A stretch of DNA of 64,000 bases, taken from positions 186,001 through 250,000 of the forward strand of contig JAQFVV010013076.1 of assembly GCA_028023455.1 (NCBI GenBank), read 5' to 3'. Below are positions 10,847 to 25,135 of this stretch, in pieces. Numbering within the stretch: the first letter of the stretch is position 1; the number at the start of each line of letters is the position of its first letter. The notes below the pieces were generated by a model. It searched no databases. It was not told the DNA's origin and saw only the letters and a list, made by a program, of their open reading frames with translations. Origin of the DNA: Epiperipatus broadwayi. Its lineage: Eukaryota; Onychophora; Udeonychophora; Euonychophora; Peripatidae. The position numbers and the translations under genes are program-made.

Positions 10847-13800
10847 GACACATGAGAAAAAAAAACTTTCAATAAGTACTAATATGAGATAATACAGTAA
10901 TTAGAAAGATATATTTTATATTACCAACTACATTACAAGTGTATTTGAAATAAAACACAAATAAACAAAGTATTTATAATCTTATAATGCAGGTAAAAAT
11001 GAGCAATAAGCAAAATGAATAAACAAATTTTAACATGCAGATAAAAGTGAACAATAAGTAAGACACATAAATAGATTCTATATGACCATTTGAAGTGTAC
11101 TCGTACAAAATAATGATAAACTTTTATTAAATACAATTTTCTAAATAATGATGGTAATAAGATAACTAACGGCAACGAACAGAAACGTATTTAATTAATA
11201 ACAAAAAATATTTTTTACACTATGAGATAATATTTATATAATTTAATATTTACTTACAATAAGAACCATTTTTAGATGTAATAAATTGGACGAACAAAAT
11301 ATTAATAAACTATACACGTAATATTTTTTCTCCATAATAAATTCCTAATGAATTTACAATACAAGCAATTATCATTACCTAAAACTTGTTACTTTTATCT
11401 AATCTGGTCTTTTATTAAATATTATAAATGCAGAGTAAAAAAAATACACCTATATGACTATATTCAGACTGCCAATAAGGTATTATTTACTTTTCACAAC
11501 GGAATTAGGTTTGAAAATCAGAGTGGAGACATTTTTTATAGATTTACAAAGATAGCAAAAATATTTTTGCAAAATAGTAACACGAATATCATAACACTAA
11601 CACTTATGATGGGGGAAGGGGAAAAGTATGCTCAAAAGTCATAAAATACTCCAAATCTAAATTGGAATGGATCTAAAAGTACAAATGTAAAGATAAACAT
11701 GCCTTCAGATATTATAATATATTAAAATGTACATTATATTAAAATGAAGGCAAAGTTGATAATGAAAATATGAATAAGCAAAATACGAATAGGTATTGGT
11801 AACTATGTGCAGGCTTTGCTGACAAATAAGCAAACCATGCTCTCACTCATGGATGGGCCGAATGCATACACAAGTAATATACTATCCACATAAAATTTGA
11901 CCAAATGGATACACTAATACTACATGGCATGGATTTTATAATAATAATAAATAAATAAATATCACACATACATACAAAGGCGTATAATGTGTCCACTTGG
12001 CTTAACATTTTATATACCCCATTAAATCATAATTGCATAATGATAACAACATTTATTTATCTCAATTCTCAAATACACCTACATTTAAAACACTTTTATT
12101 CATAATCACTTATATCGAATACATAAAAAAGGCTATTAAACCCCAGGTACAATAATTCATTTTGACTGAAAGAACAAATACAAGATCTCCAAATGACATA
12201 ATAAGTTATAAAATAAGCCTTTTCACTTAATATTTCTTATCCACCTTGGTTCAAGTACGCATACCATTACAGTTATATTTTACAACACAATAAATAAGAA
12301 GTGTAATTAAATATAAGATATAAATTATAACTACATAATATCAATAAGAAATTTTAAATATACCAACTACATATATATGCTAAGTAATTTGTTCTATTAT
12401 TTAGATTAGAGATTTAATTTATTTTATTTTATAATCAAATAATTCCTTTTCATTGAACTTTTTGGGTATCTTCTTTACTAGTTGCCTGATTATTATAAAA
12501 AAGAAATGTTTCCTTTACCTTTTGCGCCCTCTCTCGGCCATTTTTGGTTGTATATTTTTCATTTTACACTTATTTTATAGTAAATCCATAGCTTAATCTA
12601 CATTTAAAATTTTAATTTTAAAAAATCCTCATTTGGTAGTGTTTTTGCAAAAAAATCAAATTTTCTTTGATGCATATGGTCATATAAAGAACTGATTGAC
12701 CAGCCTCCTTCATCTTATTTGGTGCTGCAAAGTTCCAACTGTCAACTTTGGCCATTGTTGACCAGGAATTCCTAACTGTCAAAGTCAGAAATCACACCAA
12801 AATGTTTTATGCTTTCATAATAGATTTTGAATGTAGATAAATTTATTTTCCATAATTTTTTACATTCATAATTAATTTTTTACAATAATGTACCTAACTT
12901 TGATTTGAAAAATTTTAAATGTTACAAGAAAAATAATCAAGACAAATGAATAATGCTTTACCACTACTTGCATATCAATGACATTCAATAACAACTAGCA
13001 AAATGCAACTATTTTTCATAAATATTTACAAATATGATTATTTTTCATATTATAATGATGAATAATGTGGCTAGATTTAGATTTTTATTTAAAATATTTA
13101 ATTTCAGATGATGAAAAGACAACAGAAGTGAATAATCATCATTCATAACTTCTAAGCAGATTATAATTGGTTGAAATATAATTCTTTTGTTTTACTTCAG
13201 GTTATTTTTCTTATGTTTTTCTTATATTTTTCTTCAATTATTAATGTTATTTTGTTTTTCATTACATTTAAACAATTTGAATGTAAAATAATTAAAATTT
13301 TGAGAATTTAAATTAAAACAATTTTGATTATTGTACATTAAAAGAAATAGAACAAAACCGCAATTGACAAACAAAATTACTTGAATTTTTACTCAATCTG
13401 GTGAATAATATAATCTTTCCTTCAAGCAAATAAAAAATACACATATCATAATTAAGAGCAAAAATTCTTTTTTTTAATGAGGTTCATAATTAAAGTGCAA
13501 ATTCAAAGAAATATGAACAGATAGGGGATACTAAGTAATAACAGTTTTTTGTAAAGTTCCATATTATGTTCACAATTTTAATAATATTATGGAAGCCATA
13601 AGTTTAAATCATTTGTTCTTTCTTTCAAATAAAGTAATATATATTTCAAAAAATAAGCAATTTGGGAAATATTCTAAATGAAAGGGCAGATGAATTCAGA
13701 ATGGATCATTCAATCAATTCAATGTTAGTTTTTCTACATCAGTAGAAAATTAAATGAATGAAGTATTTTAACAAAATATTGAAGAAGCTTATTCTTATAA

Positions 13801-16800
13801 TTTTTTCTTTCTTTAAAATTATATAATATAATCCCAAATCATTATAATTTCTTCTAACAGTAATACAATCAATGCTTCTACTGGTAATATTTCATTATTA
13901 TACTTTCAATTTGATACAAGTATAATGATTTTTATACACATTTCTGAAACAATATAAGAGTGATTGTCTTTCATAAAATTATTCATTTTAGGTCAGAGTT
14001 TATCAAACATTAATAAGTCCTTCATTAATAAATAAAATTACTGTTATTAATGATTCAAAATATTAATTAAAGTATAAAAAGTAGTTACTAGTGCCAAAGT
14101 TCAAATTAATTAATGATTTTAAAATAAGGATAAAACACACATACACTTCTCATGTTGGTTGACTTTCTTTCAAAAATTAATATTTTTAGCATCTTTACAT
14201 GATTTACTGCTTGATGAGCTGGTTAAACATATACCTAAGAGTAGTACTACAATGGATAATGTTTAACTATTTATTCATATATTTTAAATGATAAAAGAAA
14301 ATCAATTAAAAATTTTTAAACTAATTTAAAATAGCAAAACAAAATCCAATCAATTAAAGTAATTTCAATAAGAATTTTAATACACACACTAATAATTATT
14401 TCCTGTTTTTATATCCATTCAACCTGTGTGTGTTTGTTCTCTGAAGTTCCTATCATATGATCCAGTTCAACAAATTCCATTTAAATAGGGAGAAGGAATA
14501 TATAAATGACTAGCATCATTTTAACTTTCATAATTAATTAGTTTAACCTTCAAATTTTTAATCCCAACTATCTGTTTACATGATATGTAGACCCATAATG
14601 ACCTTTATTAATTGCAATTTAATTATTAAATAAGTAATTTATTTAACTAATTTAAACTTATTTACTTACATTTTTAAATTACACACTTTCCACCCAAAAT
14701 ATGCTTTTTATTTTGTTTCCAGAATTCTTTTAAAATTATCTTTATTCACAAGTACTCATTTTAAAATATAACATTTAATAATTCTCTTTTAAAATGTTCC
14801 ATTCATTCAAACACACACACTAAAACTCATGCACATACATTAGATATAATCATTATTCTAAAAGACATAAAGTTAATATTTTACCAATTTAAAAACTTAG
14901 TTAATTCAAAACTTTTTTAATTCTTTCAGTGACAACCAGATACCTAAATTGTTGAACAGACATTAGTGATAAATATTTTTACTATGACACCATGTTTCAT
15001 TTTTTGTGCAAGTAATCTTTTTTTATATATAATACAAAAATTATTTACATTCTATATTATAATTATTTAAGCTTTCTAATAACTTAAATTCTAAAACATG
15101 AAAAATGAATATTTTAAAATTGTGAAAATAAGTATCTAACTGAAAGTCTTACTAGTAATAAAGGCAAAGATTGTTATTGGCTTCATGATATTTATTCAAA
15201 AAAGTTTAAAGAACAAAATAATACATATGAGAATTATGTGTTATTAAAAATAATATATTTAGAATTAGTTATCAAATTAACAAAAAAAATTTAAATGTTA
15301 ATAAATTAATAATTGTTATTAAAATATTTCACTTACAATCTTTACAAAAAACAATTTTTTAGTCTCTAATGACTTTTCTGAGGTAATTTCTAGTTTTCAT
15401 AATGTAGTTTGTATAGGTTCTAAAAGTTATCTTTTTATAAATAAAATATTTTCAAAGACAAACTCTCTCCTAGTAATGTAGTTTTTGGTTTAATAACAAT
15501 ATTTTACAAAAATATTGCATCATAGTTATTAACAATTGCTAAAAATGACATTTTGTATGGTGTTTAGCCACAGGGAAAATGAATCTAAAGCATCAACCAA
15601 TCATAAATCACCACCTTCTTCATAGCTTTGTCAGAACAATAGAAAGTGCTGTCAATCACAGGCAAAGGTTTGTAAAGGTCTATATAATGCTGACATCTTT
15701 TGGAATTTTTTTAAATTAATACATTAGAAATTGAAGCTTCTTAATAAGAATCACTGCAGCCTGTCACACATTGTAATTTAACATATACAACACTTTAAAA
15801 CTATGTAGAAAAGTGGCAATAACAGCACCATCACACTGCCTAAAATGTCAAATAGGATAGCACTATCAAGCTTACTTTTGTGAAACAGTTCAATTGAAAT
15901 TTATTCTAATTAATCATATTTAAACTCAACATGTCTCAACACTGGCTTTAAGTAACTCCAACATGAACTAATATTTTATAAATTATTGTTTTAATTTAAT
16001 TTTTGAAACTAACTGAGATCCTAATGAAAATTAAATAACCATATTTTACAAAAGAAAACAACTTTATTAACTATTTATACCTAAAATGTATCAGACTTCA
16101 AACTAATTCTTATTTAGATCTAATTATCAACTGAGATTTTTAATAAAATTAGTAAATAATCTAATTAGTATTTCTTAAGTAATAAATATTTATATATGCT
16201 AAGTAAATTACTTTAAACAATAATATAAAACATTAAGCTATGATTTTATAATTTAACATTAAGAATGAAGTTTATTTAATCAAATCTAAAAAAAAAATTA
16301 ACACATTATAGAGTATATATTTAGCCCACAGGGCCAAATGTTTAATTTCATATAACTTTTTAAATTGAATAAGTATATATTTTTTTATCTTCCTATATAT
16401 GTCTCTATTTTTCAAAAATCAATTTACTTTGAATTTATGTTATATAGTTTAAATTTTATATTTGCTTTTTCCCTTTTAGTGATATCTCATACAGATTGTG
16501 ACTAAAGGGTGCTTTAATTTTCCTCTTTTTCAAATGTTCAAGTTACCTGAAATAATAGAAAAAATAATAAAAAGCAAATTTATAACTCATTATAATAAAG
16601 CAATTAATTGATCATTAATCCTTTTTAAATGCATTAACACTGTAACAGTTTTTTTGTTTTACTTGCCATAAAGTTTTAACATTTATTTTAGTATTAAATC
16701 ATTATTATATATCAGAATATAATAAATCTGACTTAATTTGATAGATACTTTTGCTTAGAAATTCAATAAATTCTAAACAATCACATTCACCTTTTGCAAT

Positions 16801-19196
16801 TATTTTAAAAATTAGATTTTAATGAAAATAAAGTACCATTTCATCATTCATCTTTTGAAAAGAGCAGATTGATTTTAAAAAATGAATGAAATATTTTTTA
16901 TTTGATACTTGTATTTAAACTGTGAAAAATTATCAATATCTGATATGCTTTAAAAGTTTAATGGTTTTTAATAATTTTTATAATACTGTTATATTTTCTA
17001 ACCGATGTAAACTAAAAGATTATAATTGCCCCACCATAATTTTTATGGTAATGTTACTCAAAAAAATTTAAACATAAATTTTTTGTAGACAATAAATATT
17101 TAATAATATATATTCTTGATTTCTAATAATTATCACACAAGTATTGATTTCTAATAATTATCACACAAGTATTGTACAAAAAAAATCATAAACTTTCATA
17201 AAATTTAAGCTGTTAGTCATTCACAATTTTTTCTCAAAGTAATATCACAGAATTTGGGATCATCAAGAAAACAATGGATGGCCAGCATTGTGAATTTTAG
17301 CAGGCTTTGAATATCTCACTTTTTTGATTATCTTGACATCTTTGGAATTATTTTAAAATATTAGAAAAAATATATGTGACTTTAACAGTAGAACAAAAAA
17401 TAGATATCATAATATTAAACCCTTTTTCTGGCATCATTAACTATAACGTAAGATAAATTTAGCAATTTTCAACATTTTGCTTATTAAAATTAACAAGCTT
17501 AGCTATATGCTTAATTTAAAAGATATTTCAGCATAATAACCTTATAACATTATTTTTAATTCTTTCAGATGTTAACATTTTCTATCATTAAATCTTCTGG
17601 AAGTCTTGTCAATCTTCAGTTTTTTATTTCTGTATAAAGTCTTTATTTTATGCTAAAAGTTAATAATTTGGACTTGATTTTGATTTAATTTAATCATACA
17701 AATGAAAAACATATGAAAAGTCATATTTCAACTTTGCAAATATTGAAAAAATTAGTTATAATAGGAACAAAGGACATAAAATATTCAACAATCCGAATGA
17801 AAATTGTCTTCAGAAAATCAATGAATTCTTTTTTATTTGAAAGTTATTTTAAAAACATTAATGAATAAATATTAACAACTGATAAATCTATCAAATTTTG
17901 CTTTAAAATCTTCAAATTGCTTTATAACTTTTAAAATATCTCAAAAGATTCCAAAACAGAGTCAATTTTGATAGATAATAAGATTACATGATCAATTGTA
18001 TATATTGTCATCTTATGCCATAATTTTCTTTGTTAACATTGTGGTCAAATTTATTAACTTCTGTTAAAAATAAATAAATGAATAAAATCAAAATGTGCAC
18101 GGGTATTGTTTTTGTTTAAATAATTATGTTAAAAAAATATTCCAAGATATGTGATAATGTTTTTTTAACTTGAAAAATTTTTCTTAAAGTAATCTTGAAA
18201 ATGCCCTAGAAACCTCATTACAAAAAACAAAAATGTCAACAACATTGAAGTCTGCATTTTTGTGACCAATAAAGGAAATGATTTCAGAATATTTGGATTA
18301 TACTGACCTCTTCAGATTTAATTTTAATTAATAAATCAATTATTACTAGATAACATATTTATGTTTCTAAAAAAAACCTACATTAGTATCAGTTAAGGTA
18401 ATGTTAGAAGACTTATCTAGGATGCAAAATCATCATACTATTTCTGAAATAAACAAGTCACACTACCACCAAAATTTTAATAAAAATGTTAATAATTTTA
18501 ATCACTTTGACTGTTTATTATTTAAACAAATAAAATGTTTTGGCTTGTCAGTATTTAGTAATCTATACAAATTTGGTATTTTTTCATAGCAATATGTGAA
18601 TAAATTTCTGCATTAATATTTTATTCTGTATTATCTTTATCACATCTTTATTATTGTCAAACAAAAATGTTGTTATTGCTTTTTTAATTGTCATAATTTA
18701 GCTTAGTCATAATTGTTTATTTTCATGTTTATATTCGTGGGGGTGGGGTAACTTTGATATAAAAGATGTTGAGAAAAATATAATCTAAGAGTAAACTTTT
18801 TATCAAGTCTTTGATAAGTTTTTTTAATAACTTATTTAGTAGTTTATTTTTTATATTTGAATTTTCTTAACCTCTATACTACATTAATTGCAGTTTATAT
18901 GCTTCTGTTGGAGTAATAGTTTAGATCAATCCAATATGATAATTCATAATGTTGGACAAGATAAAATGGTATACGCCATAGATAATTTTATTAAGTTTTT
19001 GCTGACAACTGACTTTGATAGAATAGTCTAGTTCTTTACAACATCACAATAAATTTAATATTTAATGATTAATTCTTAAGTACTCGTTGACTTTTAATTA
19101 TGATGAAAATGTATAATAAACATAAACTAATTAAATGCACTGGGCCAACTTTTTAAAAACACTGCCTGCTTGTTTTACAATAAATTCTGTAATATA
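10847..19196. other. Long AT-rich region without identified genes
   Basis: More than 8 kb of low-complexity AT-rich DNA. The open frames at 11348-11644 (98 codons) and 18401-18589 (62 codons) have no recognisable domain and a composition typical of chance frames. A 28-bp direct duplication lies at 17115-17170. The segment 12460-12800 is slightly less AT-rich, with no repeat partner. I see no RNA gene, splice-like coding pattern or inverted element here. Confidence 0.5.
17115..17170 (+). repeat. 28-bp direct duplication
   Basis: TTGATTTCTAATAATTATCA plus CACAAGTA is present twice back to back and perfectly, a recent small tandem duplication in otherwise plain sequence. Confidence 0.85.
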
Positions 19197-19474
19197 TAGG
19201 GTATATGAACACAGACTTTTATACGACATATGTTGAAAAGATAAATAATCACCAATATACGTATTTTATGCTAAACCAGCAATCATCAATTGGTCCAGAT
19301 TGTCATCTCTACACATACATACAATAAGTGCTCAAATATATATTAAGATAGCCACTCTTCCCACTTTAATGGACAGGCCTCAATTCCTCCACATATATGT
19401 GTTCATTTGTATCAGTGTTATGAGAATGAGTGGAGAGTGGTGGGTCATGTGAAAGTCTGTGCTCATATACCCTA
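19197..19474 (-). mobile_element. Hammerhead element family B, copy B1
   Basis: The 278-bp element has inverted ends TAGGGTATATGAACACAGAC and GTCTGTGCTCATATACCCTA. Its middle, read on the minus strand, contains a decayed hammerhead (19245-19313) aligned with those of copies at 36.6-37.05, 37.24 and 60.8 kb. No protein is encoded. Orientation is set by the ribozyme sense. Confidence 0.8.
19245..19313 (-). ncRNA. Hammerhead ribozyme, family B, decayed
   Basis: Alignment with 36881-36939 shows UUGAUGA for CUGAUGA and AAAA for GAAA, both at residues needed for catalysis, with stem II UUGC/GCAU weakened. Stem III AUACGUAU followed by A and proximal stem I CCAA/UUGG are intact; distal stem I ACAAUC/GAUUAU has one mismatch. 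Likely inactive. Confidence 0.65.
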
Positions 19475-19752
19475 TCTATTACATATATTGATACAGGTAT
19501 ATAATAAGCCTGTATTTCAGTTAATAAATTCTGTGTTTTTACTAACAGTTAAATATATTTGTAAAGTTAAATAAAATTTGAATTTTTCTAAAGAAACATT
19601 TAACTATGTGAGAAAAATGCTTCATCATGTAATTAAAAGTAAAATGTCACTATCTACAGACAAACTCATAGAAGTAAATGCATATTTAAAATCTACAAAT
19701 CAATGTAAAATGGTAAGCTTTATTCATTATTTTTCATAGCTTTTCTTTATAT
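19475..19752. other. AT-rich spacer
   Basis: Nothing recognised. Confidence 0.45.
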
Positions 19753-19868
19753 TAAACCACTGAACATCACATGATCACCACTAAATAGGGATTTTATACA
19801 CAAACCTTCCTGCATCCATTGATTACTCTGGCTTACACTGAGTGGCATTGCTATAGAGAGAGTTTAGC
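19753..19868 (+). repeat. Family A element fragment (end module)
   Basis: This matches the terminal module of family A: 'aacatcacatgatcac', TAGGGATTTTATACACAA, GCATCCATTGATTACTCTGG and the TIR-like AGTGGCATTGCTATAGAGAG. The ribozyme part is absent. It joins two sequences that are separated in the 39.8-kb element, so it is a deletion derivative. Confidence 0.65.
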
Positions 19869-20318
19869 ATCTGTGAGCTTTTCTTAATACTTGCATGTTA
19901 TCTACAGTTTTTTCATGCCTATAGATGCTTTCAGTTAAAACTTTTTAACAGACTGCTTAAAAACAATATTATTAAAATCTGACATATTCCTGTTAAATTA
20001 TTTGAATATCTATAATTTACAATATTAATTTTCATTTTCTTATATACATAAATTTTATAAACTTTTTTTAAGCAACATGTTTGTTTTTGTAGTTATTATT
20101 TTTTACTGCAATAAACTTTATATATACATATTAAAAAAGGCTTTAATGTTATGATTTTTTTATAATATTTCTCTAGGCATAATTCATTTGAAACATTAAA
20201 TAAAATAAAATTATATAAATTAAAAATTATTAAAACATACACCAATAAATATAACTACACTATTTTACAAGAACATCACATGATTATCATCCTTTATGCT
20301 TACCCAAGCTGTTTAACA

Positions 20319-20468
20319 CAGAGGCAAAACTCTTCATATTAGTATCGCCATTCAGTGCAATTCAGAGTAATCAATGGATGCAGGAATTATACGCACTAAC
20401 CTTCCTGCATCCATTGATTACTCTGGCTTGCACTGAGTAACGCTACTGTATGGAGAGTTTTGCCCCTG
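20319..20468. mobile_element. Family A foldback derivative lacking the ribozyme
   Basis: Left arm 20319-20386 and right arm 20402-20468 are inverted copies of the family A end module (GAGGCAAAACTCTTCATA outwards, CTGCATCCATTGATTACTCT inwards), separated by about 15 bp. Outer ends CAGAGGCAAAAC and GTTTTGCCCCTG pair imperfectly. It equals the 32.8-kb foldback with the HHR core deleted. Confidence 0.75.
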
Positions 20469-21124
20469 TATATTTTACAAGAAGTTGATTTGCTTTTTTT
20501 TTAAAAAAAATAGAGAGTGATATTATTCATAAAATTACAAAGACATCTTTTTAAAAAATTATTTTATAAAATGGACTATTTTTTATATACATGTGTTTTA
20601 AAAAATATATTTAATCTATTATCATCGTTGTTTTTAAAAAGAAAAGAAAGAAAGTATATAAGGTGTTTGGATTCAATGAAAAAAAACATTATACATATGT
20701 TTTAGTATTATTTGATTTGTATACTTTAGTTTTTATTTTATTTTATATTCCAGATTAATTGCGCATTGACAAAGATTACAGAAAATCAATATTAAAAGAT
20801 TAGTGGATACTTTATATAATTTTTACGTTTTATATTTTTCAATGTAGTGAAACAACAATTTTTTTTTAGAAAAAAAAAATATTTATAACAGTTAAGTTTT
20901 TAAAAAGCCCAAGAAGAAAAACTTGTGTATATATTTTTTTAAATATCAATAATATCCTTATTATGTTCTAGTTACTGATATAATTTCTATTTTAGATATG
21001 TAACAACTTTGACAAAATTTTCTTTTCACTCGTTTTTGTAAAATTATTTATAATGATTTTATAATTTATTCCTATACTTAAATTACCGATTCAATTTTTT
21101 TTAAAACTAAAAGTACTTAAATTA
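20469..21124. other. AT-rich spacer
   Basis: A 62-codon frame at 20517-20705 has no domain and is probably chance. Otherwise only A- and T-tracts are seen. Confidence 0.45.
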
Positions 21125-21246
21125 TAAGTGCTAAGAATGCTGAAAAAGAAAAGCTTACGGGCTTGCGATATCGAAAGAGCTTAGATTATAATAAACTTTT
21201 ACAATAAAGCTTTTCTTACTTAGCGTTCCTAGCGCTTATAATTTAA
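21125..21246. repeat. Inverted repeat with loop of about 45 bp
   Basis: AATTATAAGTGCTAAGAATG at about 21118-21137, continuing to AAAAGCTT, is mirrored by AAGCTTTTCTTACTTAGC and GCGCTTATAATTT at 21207-21244. The loop contains GCGATATCGAAAG. I tested the loop for a hammerhead core and found none. Confidence 0.65.
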
Positions 21247-21587
21247 TTACAATTTGCCTAAGAAAAATTAACCAACTTATATATAATTAAAACTACTTAC
21301 ATTTTAAAAAGCGTTATTCATTTTTTTTTTTGCATAGCATATTTTAATTTTTTTATTATTTATTACTTTATAAAGTTTTCATAGAAATCTCTCTTTCATA
21401 ATGGCATATAATAATAAAATCAAGTTATCTTTTTATTGCTGAAGTGTCTTTTCTTAAGATATTGTTTTATATTTTTAAAACATTCAATTTTTTCTATATC
21501 TTTACTATTAACCGACTTAAGTGATATTTAAAAAAAATTAAATAATATTTTTTCTAAAGAGTTAACGAGTTGAATGCGATGCACTGT

Positions 21588-21830
21588 GACTTCTGCTTAT
21601 ACGGAGTCAGAAATCTCTCAGCCACTATGACCAGACAAACCTGTTAACCACTTTACATTTCCTTTTCATTTCTGGCCCTAAGTTTTCCCCATATTCTTCT
21701 CTATCCGGCTCCATCCCATTTCCATAACATAATCTTTGCCAACTGCATGACCTTTATATCTAAACCCCTTATATTTTCCCAAACATAGCATAAAAACCAA
21801 TAGCCCACTTTCTGTATAATATGAAAGAAA
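21588..21830 (-). repeat. LINE-2-type 3' end fragment (copy 3)
   Basis: The region from GCACTGTGACTTC through CTCTCAGCCACTATG, CCTGTTAACCACTTTACA and CAACTGCATGACCTTTATAT to CCCACTTTCTGTATAA matches the 3' ends of the LINE copies at 41985 and 62365. It includes the last codons of the ORF plus the 3' untranslated region. It is a heavily 5'-truncated insertion in minus orientation. Confidence 0.75.
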
Positions 21831-24075
21831 GTAAATGGTGTCTCCACTTGAATTTTGTTTTACACATTATGAAGGCTCTAATCGCTATCTTCTCTATACT
21901 GTTTTAAGCCTATTTATAACTATATATTAAGGTTTACAGTGGTTTTCAACTTCCCTTTTCTCACTGCTGCAATTTTAATGTATTAATTGAAAAAAAAATC
22001 TGCAGATATCAGCAGTATAGAGATTTTTGCATGACTAACAGTACCCTATTAACATGACAAAACTACAAGGGAGATAGCTTTGAAGTCAATAGAAATGAGA
22101 ATTTCTGATTGGCTGAGTGTTTTAATCTAAGGGTAAATTACTGAATATAGTAGATTTGTAAAGAAAAAATATAATTATAGGTAATTTATTTACAAATTAA
22201 TGGTTATGATGCATTCTCTTAAACCCAAAACTATGCTACTAATAGGTGATTGTTTTTGGAAGTACTTTATTTTTAAAAAGACAACCTTTAGAAAGTTATT
22301 TACTGCAACCAAAAACATTTTCTATTGGATAAAAAAAGTCACTTTTGTCAAAATGGTAAAAAAAAAAACTCTTTAAACTTTAATAACAATAAGTAATTTA
22401 TTAACTTTTAGAAAATTGTTTTCTTTCTTTGATGAGAACTAATCCCAAATATATATTTTTTAATAACATAAAATTCAAATACCCAAAAGTTTGTTCTTCT
22501 AACTTTTGAATAGGTAAATTGTGTCCAGTGGTGGTTGGTTCAATCTTATAGGTAAAAACTCCATTCAGATATTTATTTTTATATTTAAAAAGTGAATTTA
22601 AATTGGCATCACTTAAAAGCTTAACATTTTTAAATTATTAGATAAAAATTAATTATACAATGCACTGAAAATAAAGATTTAGTTGTAAAAAAAAAAAATT
22701 CCAACATGGAGAAATATTTAACTAACCAACTTATTCACCCAAAAACATTTGTATATAGTTCTTCAGTTTTGGTCCATTCTTTTTCAGCAACCATTACTGT
22801 TATATTTGGATGTTTGGACTCACTTTGCAATAAAAGTTTAGTATTGATTTATTAATTCAAAAAAATATGAAGATGTCAGTAGTCCATAGAAAAGTTCAGG
22901 AGAAAAGGTTAAAAAGTGCCAAGCTTTGGAAGACTCTAATTGTTTGATTGTTTGATTTGAGAATATCCATAAACTTGTAAAGTCCTGATCTATTATTATT
23001 TACAACCAGGAAAATATTGCATTATTTCTGTCATTGATTTAAATATTTATGATTACTTTTACAAAATATCTAGTAATAATTATTTAAAAATAAATATATT
23101 TATGTTTACCCTTAGACTTTTTTTGATATATGTTTTATTTTTAAAAATAGAAGTAAAAAATAAAATAAAAAGTAATATAAATAGGTGGGGTACAGAGAAA
23201 TGTGAATAACTCCATGTGTGTGTGTACAAATTAAAAAAAAAATCAGATATATTAATCTTTAACTGAGGTTGAAAGTTTGTATCTGAATTAGAGATAATCT
23301 TTAGTTGAATAAATGATTAGTAATACCCATTACTGTATTTATCCAGAGTGGATGGTGTCAAAATTGTGGATAGATTAAGTTTGACACTTATAATTCAAAA
23401 TGTAACAATAAATAGAAAATTATACTCATTCAATGTTGTCAAGTACTGTCAATATTTTTTAATGATATTCTACTAATTATAAATGCAATTTTAGATTTTA
23501 CAACAGGATTTCATAAGATTATCACAATTTAACCATAATTGAACAAGTTTTATAAATTAAATTTAAATAACAAAGATTACGTTAATTTACTTTTAACAAT
23601 AATGTTAAACAACCAGCCAATAAATTATGTAAACATCTATTGTTTACATTATGTGTTTCACTTTATAATTTATATATATATAAAGTTGAAATATAATTTT
23701 TTATAACTTTTTTATTCTTAAACTTGTATTTCTAATGAACAAAGCCCAATTATTGTATTGTCATACAAAAAAGGATTTGAATATTAAAGCCAAACTTAAA
23801 TATTGGCAAAAATTTGGCACAAGTATAAACAATGAAAATTCCACTTCACAAAGTGTTAAAGTTATTTTTATATTTTTTCTTATTTGCAAAAACTGCCATG
23901 TTTTTTAGAAAATTTATTGGCAATGTTATTTATTTTTTCTTCCTTCTACCTTTGATGTTGTTCTTCCATCTTCTGTGCATTTATATGATTTTATTCATAT
24001 TTAAAATATGTTCTATTTTTATTACCATTTTAAAAGAATTTTGACTCTTTATATTTTCATAACACATCATCAATT
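21831..24075. other. AT-rich region without identified genes
   Basis: No recognisable coding, RNA or repeat feature. The frame 23832-24044 (70 codons) is a run of hydrophobic F/L/I codons expected from T-rich DNA, and I do not call it a gene. Confidence 0.45.
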
Positions 24076-24285
24076 ATAATAATCAATCTAAATAAAACTG
24101 AAACAAACAACCAATTATATTTACAATTATTTAATTATCAACCCAGTTTTCATCTCTTTTTTGAGACTTTTTCAAGATATAGTGTTATACATCACATGGC
24201 CTATCAATTACATTTACTCCACCTATTGGACAAATTGTAAATATAATTGGTTGTTTCAATTTTATTTAGACTGATTATTATATTA
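24076..24285. mobile_element. Foldback with 50-bp arms and about 105-bp loop
   Basis: The left arm (24076-24127) contains ACAACCAATTATATTTACAA and the right arm (24233-24284) its near-perfect complement TTGTAAATATAATTGGTTGT. Read on the minus strand, the loop contains TTGAAAAAGTCTC, six A, GAGA and TGAAAACTGGG. This hairpin followed by GAAA recalls the 3' ends of PLEs but lacks the CUGANGA sequence needed for a hammerhead. Confidence 0.7.
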
Positions 24286-24884
24286 AGTATATATCTATAA
24301 CAACATTGTAGCCAAATATTTTTTTATGTTGGATATTTAAATATTGTATATACATCACTAATTCATTTATTATATGCCTTGAAATTTTATTTTCAGCTAA
24401 TCAAAATACATTTCACAACTATTGTGTTGTTATTTGAAGGCTTCTGATTCCAGCACTATTTTTGAATTCTTCTTTGCCATGTTGTTTATAATATAAATAA
24501 ACAATAATAACACCTTCTATGCATTTTACACAATTCAAATGCAATGCTTTATTATTCCATTTATTTAAAAATGGCTGTCAATTTTGACTGAACAATAGTC
24601 TTTCTCAGAGATACAATATCCACAATATATAAATAATACTTAAACGTATATAGGTGAAGTTAATAAAAATTTTCAGAAATAACATTTAGCTTAGTGCTTT
24701 TGGAGTACATTTACTTCATATTCATAGACATTATTATGTGTAAACATAATGAATGCAAATCTACGCAAATTTTTATTAACTTCACCTATGTATGTTTAAA
24801 TCATATTATAAGTATTATGATCAATTGGCGAAGTAAACTATTCATTACAGAATATATAAATAAATACACTAAAGGAGATTTGCC

Positions 24885-25135
24885 TTGACAACAATTTGAG
24901 ATTATTGAATGTTATCTATATTGGGATTGTCTAAATGTTGATTGGTTTCTAATCATTGTACATATATATATGTTGATACAAAGATTTTCATGGGTTGCAT
25001 ATATAAAAGACATATTTTGCGGGTTCATCCATGTTAAAAAATTTAAATATTGATATACCGACATTTCGACTTGATCATACAAGTCATCCACTGGGTGAAC
25101 CTGCAAAATATGTCTTATATATATATAATCAATTT
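24885..25135. mobile_element. Family H repeat with hairpin ends
   Basis: Positions 24885-24960 match the right half of 58745-58825 ('ttattgaatgttatctatattgggattgtct'-type phrase). At 25005-25120 an inner hairpin has ends AAGACATATTTTGCGGGTTC and AACCTGCAAAATATGTCTT. Between these ends the minus strand reads GGATGACTTG-TATGAT-CAAGTCGAAATG, a GATGA-hairpin-GAAA motif. The stem absorbs residues that must be unpaired in a hammerhead, so I call it only a PLE-like terminal hairpin. Confidence 0.55.

Noticed and set aside
11348-11644. 98-codon ORF in the long AT-rich region
   Set aside because: No recognised domain and chance frames of this length are expected in 64 kb; there is no supporting context.
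21125-21246. Inverted repeat with CGATATCGAAAG in its loop tested as hammerhead
   Set aside because: The upstream CTGAAAAAG lacks the G and A of CUGANGA, and no stem II fits.
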